Assembly (NCBI GenBank): GCA_016928055.1
Contig: JAFGLM010000043.1
Coordinates: 1-64,000, forward strand
Length of the DNA: 64,000 nt
DNA from: Gammaproteobacteria bacterium
Lineage (GTDB): Bacteria; Pseudomonadota; Gammaproteobacteria; HTCC5015
Direction: 5' to 3'
Shown: one piece after another, positions 13,945 to 20,867 of the stretch
How positions within the stretch are numbered: the first letter of the stretch is position 1
Layout of the letters: every line of letters starts with the position of its first letter
Position numbers and translations under genes: made by a program
The notes under the pieces: model-generated
Told to the model about the DNA's origin: nothing
Database searches by the model: none
The model's input: the letters and a program-made list of their open reading frames with translations, nothing else

Positions 13945-15611
13945 GTCTTACGTTGCGGTGCGTTTCTGGCAAGATCGATGCAGATTTCAATCATTTTTTT
14001 CAAAGTTCCAGGAACACCTGGCGCGTGGTCAGTTCCGGCATGCTGAATGACTTCGAATGCAAGATAGGGTTTTGAGTGACGCTTGATCGCACGATTTATG
14101 ATCGAGGATGATGGGATAAGATGTGTTTTCGATGGTCGTCGGTTGGCGGCGCGAGTAAATACATCCTGATATCCGTGTGTCCAGAAACAATGTTCAATAT
14201 CGCTTTCCTGTAACTGGGTAATTCTGTTGCTGATATTTTCGTCTGGCCCAAGGAAACGATTTGCTGCTTCAACGTAATCGTTGCCTGCTTTGTCTCCATC
14301 ACACAACACATGCCATTCAATACCCCATTCCCTGGCCAGTTTAATCAAGGGCGCAAGACCACATTGTGCAAATTCCACAACCGCTATACCCTCAATATTA
14401 AAGTCGTAACCGCTGACCAATGCGAGTTCGGGAAGAACCCAGAATTCGGTTTCACCTTCAACCAATAACCAACAACGCGCGAAACTGGCGCTGCCGCGCC
14501 GAACGCGTACGTGATAACTCAGTTTTCTTAGCTCTTCATGAGGAAGCTTGTTTCTTCTGACGTACCACTGTTTTAGTATCCCTTTATAACGGGTTAAACG
14601 TCTGACTTTATGCAAGGGCGTAGCCGCCAACAGCGTTCCCGATTGTGTTGCGATAATTTTTTGCGCTTTGATATGTTTAAGCAGACCCCAGACCGATGCG
14701 AGTGTCATAAGATGTAGATTCGCTTCCGGGTCCTCCAGTAACAACACCGGCTCCGTACCGGGCAAATTGCCATTAGTAAAGTGACTCAATAGCGCAGCAG
14801 TTAAAAAGAAGACGCCGATTTGCAATGCTGCCGATCCATGGTGTGTGTGCAAGGTACGATGTTCTTTCTCATCTATTTCACCTAATATTTCTGCAATCAT
14901 TGGGTGTATAAGGCTGCCAGCGCTGACAAAATCCGTTGCACGTAGCGCCAGTAGCGCGCGGGCTGCATTGTATCCAGCCTTGATGTCGTCGTGCGTTTGC
15001 CTTGAATCGCCTGTAATCAGAGCATGATAGTGTTTTTCAATTTCCTTAACTAAAGGGGCGATATCCGCTGGTGGATTAAAATTAACGTCACATCGATTGT
15101 TCGCGGTCATACCAAGTAAGGTGCTGCCGCGTAGCCAAATAAGCGGATTAAGTTTACGCAGATCGAACAAGACCTGCGGTTGGTTGACGGATTTGTTGCC
15201 ACCGGGACTGAAAATTAACCAATTGCCTTTGACGGGTTTATCGCCCTGTTCAGGGCTGGCGGAAATTTGCAGGTGTAATTGTCTTGGTTGTTGTTCGCCC
15301 GTTGAAAGCAGGGCTGCCAGTGATAATAATTCCAGCTGGTTCCAGTCGCCAGCCGTTAATTCCTCAAACACCAGTTCAAGAAAAATATCGCCATCTGGTG
15401 TTTTCGAAAGATCGCCTTGATTACGATGAAAATGCTGTGGTTCAAATTGTGGGGTCTCGCCCAAAGAATCGGTCAGGGCAATCGCCATCGCATCGAAGAG
15501 ACTTGTTTTGCCGCTGTCGTTCTCGCCTATAAATACGGTTGTGTCATCGAAATCGATTTTCGCTGTTCGAATGCCACGAAAATTATTTACTGTCAGAGTA
15601 CTTAAAAACAT
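13935..15611 (-). CDS. OLD-family ATP-dependent nuclease (AAA ATPase plus TOPRIM)
   Basis: This 558-residue protein has an SMC/RecF-like N-terminus (LTVNNFRGI), Walker A GENDSGKTS (about 29-37), and a Walker B/signature region VLLLEDPEANLHL (about 280). A C-terminal TOPRIM domain starts at LLVEGETEFWVLPE (about 378), with the metal-binding LCDGDKAG (about 437). OLD proteins are DNA nucleases, some active in phage exclusion. No UvrD-like helicase adjoins it, so it is not a Gabija pair but a stand-alone (class 1-like) OLD. It is a single gene between convergent and same-strand neighbours. Confidence 0.88.
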   Translation of the reverse strand: MFLSTLTVNNFRGIRTAKIDFDDTTVFIGENDSGKTSLFDAMAIALTDSLGETPQFEPQHFHRNQGDLSKTPDGDIFLELVFEELTAGDWNQLELLSLAALLSTGEQQPRQLHLQISASPEQGDKPVKGNWLIFSPGGNKSVNQPQVLFDLRKLNPLIWLRGSTLLGMTANNRCDVNFNPPADIAPLVKEIEKHYHALITGDSRQTHDDIKAGYNAARALLALRATDFVSAGSLIHPMIAEILGEIDEKEHRTLHTHHGSAALQIGVFFLTAALLSHFTNGNLPGTEPVLLLEDPEANLHLMTLASVWGLLKHIKAQKIIATQSGTLLAATPLHKVRRLTRYKGILKQWYVRRNKLPHEELRKLSYHVRVRRGSASFARCWLLVEGETEFWVLPELALVSGYDFNIEGIAVVEFAQCGLAPLIKLAREWGIEWHVLCDGDKAGNDYVEAANRFLGPDENISNRITQLQESDIEHCFWTHGYQDVFTRAANRRPSKTHLIPSSSIINRAIKRHSKPYLAFEVIQHAGTDHAPGVPGTLKKMIEICIDLARNAPQRKTEN

Positions 15612-15664
15612 AATTTTTATTCAGGCCATCAACGGCTGACATTGTAAGCTACTCTCTGAAGTAC

Positions 15665-15693
15665 TGGAACCTCTGATTCGATCAGAGGTTCCA
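15665..15693. terminator. strong hairpin between OLD gene and CpxP-like gene
   Basis: Thirteen bases (TGGAACCTCTGAT, 15665-15677) pair perfectly with 15681-15693 around the loop TCG. It lies just past the stop of the minus-strand gene at 15708 and before the OLD gene start. There is no T-run, so it may be a terminator, an mRNA 3'-end stabiliser or a regulatory site. Confidence 0.5.
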
Positions 15694-15707
15694 CAGAGTT
15701 TTGTGTC

Positions 15708-16001
15708 TTAGTTTTGGTTTTCTTTGCCAAATCGTTTGCCTTTTATTTGTATTGCCTCGATCTTGCTGCGATGAGCCTCCCGCAATTGGCGCATTTCCTC
15801 ACGCCCGGTTTGTATCAGAGCTTGAATTTGTTCAGCCTGATCGTCGGACAAATTCAGGCGTTCCTGTAGCATTTCCATATGCCGTTCATGGCGATCTCCC
15901 GATTCTCCTATACCGCCCCATGGCCCGCCTGGTTGTGCCTGGGCCATAGAAAAGCTGCCGGCCATGATGCATGCAATTAGGGTAATGAGTCGTTTATTCA
16001 T
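15708..16001 (-). CDS. CpxP/Spy-like periplasmic protein
   Basis: This 97-residue protein has a signal peptide (about 1-22, cleaving after AQA). A helical segment follows with LNLSDDQAEQIQALIQ (about 49-64), which is the LTxxQ-type repeat of the CpxP/Spy/CnrX family of periplasmic chaperones and metal sensors. Only one LTxxQ-like unit is visible. The mature part is rich in Glu, Arg and Gln and likely coiled. No envelope-stress two-component genes are adjacent. Confidence 0.65.
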   Translation of the reverse strand: MNKRLITLIACIMAGSFSMAQAQPGGPWGGIGESGDRHERHMEMLQERLNLSDDQAEQIQALIQTGREEMRQLREAHRSKIEAIQIKGKRFGKENQN

Positions 16002-16157
16002 CGTACTGCCTCCTTGGGTTTTCAGTTACTGCATTCAACGCAGCCGCTGGAATGTGGTTGACATTTTTTTGAGACCCCGGCGCAGAAAGGTACTGTTTTG
16101 ACCGCTTGAGCTGATATAGTTGCCAGTCGTAGATAGATAGTCAAACTCGAGGTGACT

Positions 16158-16547
16158 ATGCATAGCATGCTGATGGGATATATTCTGTGGATTTTCGGGT
16201 TCATGGGTGCACACCGGTTTTATTACGGCAAACCGGTTAGTGGTACTATCTATTTTTTTACGCTAGGGCTGCTTTTTATTGGCTGGATTATCGATTTGTT
16301 TCTGATTCCCGCTATGGATCGGGAAGCAGACATCCGATTCGCGCAGGGTGAATTTGATTACAATATCGCCTGGATACTATTAACTTTTCTGGGCGTATTT
16401 GGGTTACACCGTTTTTATATCGGCAAATGGATTACCGGCATCTTGTATTTGTTAACATGCGGTTTCTTTTTATTGGGCATAGTCTACGACTACTGGACCC
16501 TGAACCGACAGGTCAGTGAGGCTAATTTATACTATCAGCCTGATTGA
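16158..16547 (+). CDS. double TM2-domain membrane protein
   Basis: From the ATG at 16158 (GAGG 5 bases upstream) the protein has 129 residues. Two TM2 domains are seen: GFMGAHRFYYGKPVSGTIYFF (positions about 13-33) and GVFGLHRFYIGKWITGILYLL (about 86-106), each a helix pair with a conserved HRFY-x-G-K turn. An in-frame GTG 6 bases upstream overlaps the ribosome site and is less likely. TM2 proteins are widespread and of unknown role. It ends one base before the converging msrA stop. Confidence 0.82.
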   Translation: MHSMLMGYILWIFGFMGAHRFYYGKPVSGTIYFFTLGLLFIGWIIDLFLIPAMDREADIRFAQGEFDYNIAWILLTFLGVFGLHRFYIGKWITGILYLLTCGFFLLGIVYDYWTLNRQVSEANLYYQPD

Positions 16548-17159
16548 TTATTCTTTCTCACTTTCTCCCCAGACGCTTTCCAGAAACTGGTCGCGCCCAC
16601 AGCGAAAGCGATAATATTTATATCGTATTGGATTTTTCTGATAGTAATCCTGATGATAGTCTTCGGCAGGATAAAATGTCGTAGCGGCTGTAATCCGGGT
16701 CACTATGGGTTTATCGAAAGGCCCGTCTTTAGAAAGTTTTTCCTTGCTCGTTTCCGCCAACCGGCGTTGGTCATCATCATGGTAAAAAATCTCAGAACGA
16801 TATTGATCGCCATGATCACAGAATTGCGCATCGTCGGTGGTTGGATCAATGTTATGCCAGAATACATCCAGCAGTTTTTCATAACTGACTTTTTTAGGGT
16901 TATATATTATCTGTAAAGATTCGGTATGACCGGTGCTGCCTGCCGAGACCTGCTCATAAGTCGGGTTGATTTTTTGTCCGCCGGTGTAACCGGAAGTCGT
17001 CGATATCACGCCATCGAGTTTGTCAAAAGGGGGTTCCATGCACCAGAAGCAGCCACCGGCGAAGGTCGCAGTTGCTGTCGTATTATTTTCATCGGCAAAG
17101 CCCGGTATAGCGATTAAGCCGAGCAACAGGAACGGTAAGATTTGATTGGTCGGATTCAT
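16548..17159 (-). CDS. msrA: exported peptide methionine (S)-S-oxide reductase
   Basis: This 203-residue enzyme reduces methionine S-sulfoxide in proteins. The active-site motif GCFWCMEPPFDKLDG is present, as are GYTGG, STGHTE and YHQDYYQKNP. The N-terminal hydrophobic segment (about 7-20, ending GFADE) is a Sec signal peptide, so it acts in the periplasm. It is downstream of msrB by 3 bases, and the two must form an envelope repair operon. Electron supply would need a periplasmic thiol partner, not seen here. Confidence 0.92.
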   Translation of the reverse strand: MNPTNQILPFLLLGLIAIPGFADENNTTATATFAGGCFWCMEPPFDKLDGVISTTSGYTGGQKINPTYEQVSAGSTGHTESLQIIYNPKKVSYEKLLDVFWHNIDPTTDDAQFCDHGDQYRSEIFYHDDDQRRLAETSKEKLSKDGPFDKPIVTRITAATTFYPAEDYHQDYYQKNPIRYKYYRFRCGRDQFLESVWGESEKE

Positions 17160-17162
17160 TAG

Positions 17163-17660
17163 CTAGCCTCTCAGCTCAGGCAGCGGTTCATTCTCCGGTA
17201 TAAAGATTAACGCAAGTCCATTATTGCAATAACGCAGTCCGGTGGGTTTGGGTCCGTCTTTAAAAACATGTCCCTGGTGTCCGCCGCAGCGGGCGCAGTG
17301 ATATTCGGTGCGCGGATATATAAGTCGAAAATCCAGTTTTGTTTCAATATGCTTTTCATCGATGGCTTGCCAGAAACTCGGCCAGCCGGTTCCACTTTCA
17401 TATTTGGCGGCTGAAGAAAATAATGGCAAATAGCAGGCAGCACAACAAAAGGTACCGGAACGTTTTTCCTTATTCAGTTCGCTGCTGCCCGATGGCTCGG
17501 TGCCTTCCTGAAACAGAATTTTATAGCGTTCCAGTGGCAGAATGGATTTCCAGTTTTTTGGAGACTTATCCAGTTTTTCAACAGTGTGCTGTTCTGCAGT
17601 AGCCAGCCGGCTGCTTAGCCCAAGCGCGACAGCCACTTGCATAAATTCGCGTCTTTGCAT
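17163..17660 (-). CDS. msrB: exported peptide methionine (R)-S-oxide reductase with Tat-like signal
   Basis: The start at 17660 gives 165 residues beginning MQRREFMQVAVALGLSS, a twin-arginine (RRxFM) signal. The frame is open for 21 more codons without family likeness. Zinc Cys pairs CCAAC and CARCGG are present, as are GTGWPSFW and the catalytic Cys in GLRYCNNG (more usually RYCINSAAL). It reduces methionine R-sulfoxide and pairs with the msrA gene 3 bases downstream. A Tat signal on MsrB beside a Sec signal on MsrA is unusual. Confidence 0.9.
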   Translation of the reverse strand: MQRREFMQVAVALGLSSRLATAEQHTVEKLDKSPKNWKSILPLERYKILFQEGTEPSGSSELNKEKRSGTFCCAACYLPLFSSAAKYESGTGWPSFWQAIDEKHIETKLDFRLIYPRTEYHCARCGGHQGHVFKDGPKPTGLRYCNNGLALIFIPENEPLPELRG

Positions 17661-17791
17661 GATCGTATTCCGGTTGCGGTCGGTAGTGGAGACTTTGAAC
17701 CGGGTTGCAGACAAGAGTTCCAATGCGTGATATTTTGCACTAAATTGACCATATACAGAGCGCGGGAAATAATAGAGACGGAGTAAAAACA

Positions 17792-18196
17792 GTGTCTACC
17801 GTTGTTAAAGGCTATCTCTGCTGGAGATGCGGAACTGAACTAAGCGAACTGCGCTTACCGGTATCACGCCGGGAAGAGTGTTCAAGTTGCCGTGCTGAAA
17901 TTCATGTTTGTAAACAATGCGTTTTTTATAGCGCACATATTGCGAATGCCTGTCGTGAAGACCGCGCAGAATTTGTCAGCAACAAGGAAAAATCGAATTT
18001 CTGTGATTACTATAAACCCAAGGCGGATGCCTGTCAGGCCACTGCTTTGGATAAGGATAAACAAGCGAAATTACAGGCCGAGGCATTGTTTGGCGATATT
18101 AAGCAGGATAAGAAATCGGAACAGACAATTGATCCCGATGATCCGGAACAGGCAGCGCGAGAGGAGTTAAAGCGTTTGTTTGGTGATGATGGTTAA
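17792..18196 (+). CDS. zinc-ribbon protein of unknown function
   Basis: This 134-residue protein starts at GTG with Cys pairs CWRC, CSSC and CKQC in the first 45 residues, then CRED and FCDYYKP. This is a small zinc-binding domain seen in conserved gammaproteobacterial proteins of unknown role. The C-terminal third is charged (DPDDPEQAAREELKRLFG) and probably helical. It converges with greB and their stop codons overlap by 4 bases. Function not known to me. Confidence 0.72.
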   Translation: MSTVVKGYLCWRCGTELSELRLPVSRREECSSCRAEIHVCKQCVFYSAHIANACREDRAEFVSNKEKSNFCDYYKPKADACQATALDKDKQAKLQAEALFGDIKQDKKSEQTIDPDDPEQAAREELKRLFGDDG

Positions 18197-18714
18197 ATTT
18201 TTGAATCTTCTGTGATCGGTCTGTATTCAATTTCAACAATAATATAAGTTTTTTCGCCGGTTGGTGTTGACACCTGCACCCAATCATTTAGTGATTTTCC
18301 GAGCAGGGCTTTAGCCAGCGGTGAATCAATACTGATATATTGATTATTGGTATTTAATTCATCGTATCCAACAATGCGGCAATGCACCTGCTCGCCGTCA
18401 GCTTCGGTTGCAAGTGTCACCCGCGCACCAAAATAAACGGTTGATCGGTTAGCGGGTAAGTCACGTACGATTTTCAGTTCCGGAATTCGTTTTTGCAGGT
18501 AACGGATTCGTCGATCCAGTTCGCGTAATTCTTTTTTTCGGTAGATGTATTCAGCATTCTCGGAGCGGTCACCTTCCGCCGCCGCTGCAGCCAGGTGCCG
18601 GGTGACATCGCGGCGCCTGATCCATATTTCATTGAGTTCCTGCTGCAGGGCAATCTGGCCTTCGGCAGTGATATAGGCGGAAGATTTTTCTTGAGGTGGT
18701 CGCCAACGTGCCAT
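18193..18714 (-). CDS. greB: transcription elongation factor GreB
   Basis: This 173-residue protein has an N-terminal coiled-coil (about 10-80) with the tip acidic residues in GDRSENAEY, which enter the RNA polymerase secondary channel and stimulate transcript cleavage. The C-terminal FKBP-like domain (about 88-165) follows, ending in the GreB-type VQVSTPTGEKTYIIVEIEY. The basic patch RRIRYLQKR and the lack of the GreA-type motif support GreB. It is 10 bases downstream of the CULT-domain gene on the same strand. Confidence 0.93.
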   Translation of the reverse strand: MARWRPPQEKSSAYITAEGQIALQQELNEIWIRRRDVTRHLAAAAAEGDRSENAEYIYRKKELRELDRRIRYLQKRIPELKIVRDLPANRSTVYFGARVTLATEADGEQVHCRIVGYDELNTNNQYISIDSPLAKALLGKSLNDWVQVSTPTGEKTYIIVEIEYRPITEDSKI

Positions 18715-18724
18715 CTGATCCGGC

Positions 18725-19261
18725 CTAATGCAGTTGTTCGTAACTGAGCAGACGAGCCTTGATCAGACCGAAAAAGCCGTTCTGATCGCTTCTGAATTGC
18801 CAGCCAAGATGCGTATGACAAGCGGCACAGAGTGAATAACGCCATAAATATCCTGCGAACCAGCTATGTTTGCTGATCCAGTCACCGGTATTTTTGCAGC
18901 CGCCAGCCTCAGCAAAACAGCCAATCCAGAACTGGATGCCGTGTGGATTGGTGCAGTGATGCTCGTGTTGTCCCAGCAACTCAATTCGTTCAGCCATGCT
19001 GGTAATCTGATGCAGGCAGGCGGAACAACAGAGAACGGGATTTGCCCGCAGTTCATTTTCAGTCAGGACTTCAGTGGCGATAGCGGGCTGATCTGTTGAT
19101 TTTTTTTGTTGGCGTAACCACAACAAAGGTTCGGACTGGTTGGCGCCGAACGACATGGGTTTGGGATCGCCTGGTAATACCATCGGTATCGTCATTACCT
19201 TCGCCAGAACTGACTTATTCGCCGGATGCAGCACAATACGCCACCCTGTGTCGAGTGACAC
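18725..19261 (-). CDS. cereblon-like CULT-domain protein
   Basis: This 178-residue protein has, in its C-terminal half, the CULT fold of cereblon. Zinc Cys pairs are C79/C82 (CSAC) and C145/C148 (CAAC). Between and after them lie HSWFAGYLW and CHTHLGWQF, matching human cereblon HSWFPGYAW and CASHIGWKF. The three Trp of the ligand cage (W134, W140, W154) and the Phe after the last are all present. Human cereblon binds thalidomide-type drugs and C-terminal cyclic imides there. No Lon-like domain is attached. The GTG start has GGGA 5 bases upstream; ATGs at 19195 and 19183 are alternatives. It probably forms an operon with greB. The native ligand is unknown. Confidence 0.85.
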   Translation of the reverse strand: MSLDTGWRIVLHPANKSVLAKVMTIPMVLPGDPKPMSFGANQSEPLLWLRQQKKSTDQPAIATEVLTENELRANPVLCCSACLHQITSMAERIELLGQHEHHCTNPHGIQFWIGCFAEAGGCKNTGDWISKHSWFAGYLWRYSLCAACHTHLGWQFRSDQNGFFGLIKARLLSYEQLH

Positions 19262-19419
19262 TGAATTCCCAAAGCGCCGGCAGAGATTTTTTGCTTTTCT
19301 AAATCACTGCCGGTTAGTTCAACTACACGTTCAAGCCCTCAGACAATCCGTTTTATTAACACGAGAGTAAGCCGGATAATTATTTCTGAAATCAGATCGG
19401 ATATGACTGAGTGAATAAC

Positions 19420-19629
19420 CTACAGTGGAGTGACGTTATCAGCCTGTGGGCCTTTTGGGCCGTCTTTTATAATGAAGCTGACTTGCTGGCCTTCTTTCAA
19501 TGTGCGAAAGCCATCGCCGTTGATAGCCGAAAAATGTACGAATACATCTTTCCCTTCTTCTCTTGCGATAAAGCCAAAGCCTTTCGTTTCGTTAAACCAC
19601 TTAACAGTGCCGGTGAGTTCGTCGGACAT
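19420..19629 (-). CDS. cold-shock protein (CspA family)
   Basis: This 69-residue single OB-fold nucleic-acid chaperone starts [13 protein letters not shown] with AAGAGG 6 bases upstream. RNP1 (KGFGFI) and RNP2 (DVFVHFSAI) are intact. The frame is open 16 codons further upstream without family likeness. About 200 bases of leader lie between here and the divergent msrA; long leaders regulate csp mRNAs in cold. The leader shows only a tiny CCC/GGG hairpin that I can see. Confidence 0.92.
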   Translation of the reverse strand: MSDELTGTVKWFNETKGFGFIAREEGKDVFVHFSAINGDGFRTLKEGQQVSFIIKDGPKGPQADNVTPL

Positions 19630-19872
19630 GATAAACCTCTTGAAAACTACTCCCTTACGGGAACTAACAATAACCAAAACAAACGAATGAGTTCAGGCAA
19701 CAAGATGGGATGAGAACGAGATGAGCAAAGCGCAACCGAAATCAAACATACTTCGCATGAATCCAATCGAGCTGGAAGTCTAGATCACGGTTTGCGCAAT
19801 AGCAAGAAAAGAACTGGCTGTTAATTACTACCGGTGCATCATATATGCAATGAATGCACCAGGAGATTGGTT

Positions 19873-20505
19873 GTGTCAGATTTTTTTACCAAAACGCAGA
19901 TGCCGAAAAGTGGTGAATATTTAACCGGACGACCGGATGCCATGTCGGTTCCGGCCAAACATTTTGTACTTGGATCAAAAATGAGTCCGCCTTACCCGGA
20001 TGGACTGGAATTGGCTATGTTTGGCATGGGTTGTTTCTGGGGTGCTGAACGGGCATTCTGGAAACTCAATGGCGTGTATGTTACGGCTGTGGGCTATGCG
20101 TCAGGCTTGACCCCCGATCCGCTGTATGAGGAAGTGTGTAGTGGCCTGACCGGGCATAATGAAGTGGTACGAATTGTCTATGATCCGCAGCAGCTTTCAT
20201 ATCAGGCATTGCTTAGTGTTTTCTGGCAGTCCCATGATCCCACACAGGGCATGCGCCAGGGAAATGATGTTGGTACACAATATCGTTCCGGCATTTATTT
20301 TTATAGTGAGCAACAAAAAAATCTGGCCCGACAGTCTTTATCTCAATATCAGACAGCCTTGATGATGGCGGGATTCGGTCAAATCACGACAGAGTTGCTG
20401 CCTGCTCCCGAATTCTATTTCGCCGAAGACTATCATCAACAGTATCTGGCGAAAAATCCGCAGGGTTACTGTGGTCTGGGTGGTACCGGTGTTGAATGTT
20501 TCTGA
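19873..20505 (+). CDS. msrA: cytosolic peptide methionine (S)-S-oxide reductase
   Basis: This second MsrA has 210 residues from GTG 19873 with AGGAGA 6 bases upstream; the frame is open 13 codons further. The active-site [18 protein letters not shown] has a single Cys in the motif. The N-terminal extension FTKTQMP..LTGRP is that of the E. coli-type MsrA. The C-terminal [12 protein letters not shown] holds the resolving Cys residues. It lacks a signal peptide, so it serves the cytosol, unlike the exported copy at 16548. Divergent from the csp gene. Confidence 0.92.
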   Translation: MSDFFTKTQMPKSGEYLTGRPDAMSVPAKHFVLGSKMSPPYPDGLELAMFGMGCFWGAERAFWKLNGVYVTAVGYASGLTPDPLYEEVCSGLTGHNEVVRIVYDPQQLSYQALLSVFWQSHDPTQGMRQGNDVGTQYRSGIYFYSEQQKNLARQSLSQYQTALMMAGFGQITTELLPAPEFYFAEDYHQQYLAKNPQGYCGLGGTGVECF

Positions 20506-20525
20506 AATTTGATTTGGCTTAAAAG

Positions 20526-20861
20526 TTGAAATCAATATACAAATTTGTAAAAAGAATAGGAGCGCTCAGATCATTATTACTACTAGTGGCATTATTTAGC
20601 GCTGCTTCAATGTTTTGGGTGGATATTTCCATGGCACCCGAAGGCTGGGGATTGCTACGTGCCGCAGTATTACCGGCGCTCGCACCGATCGTATTTATGG
20701 TCTTGATATTGGACCTGTTGATGTGTCAGATTGCAAAAGCGGACGAGGAGATTTCTTTGCAGCGTCGGCTGGATTTGAATTTTATTTCCAAACTTTATGT
20801 GGTCGTTGCTGCAACACTTTTGCTGATGTGGTTGCCGGTATTTTTGCAAACGAAATTTTAA
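20526..20861 (+). CDS. small membrane protein of unknown function
   Basis: This 111-residue ORF starts at TTG and has three hydrophobic segments (about 15-32, 43-66, 88-107) with a charged loop KADEEISLQRRLDLNF between the last two. I do not recognise a family. It is convergent with the kinase gene, with stops 6 bases apart. No good ribosome site is seen before the TTG, so the start is uncertain, but the helix pattern suggests a real gene. Confidence 0.6.
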   Translation: MKSIYKFVKRIGALRSLLLLVALFSAASMFWVDISMAPEGWGLLRAAVLPALAPIVFMVLILDLLMCQIAKADEEISLQRRLDLNFISKLYVVVAATLLLMWLPVFLQTKF

Positions 20862-20867
20862 CGCGGA

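Noticed and set aside
13935-15611. Gabija-type defence system
   Set aside because: Only the OLD-like gene is present; no adjacent UvrD-like helicase (GajB) is seen.
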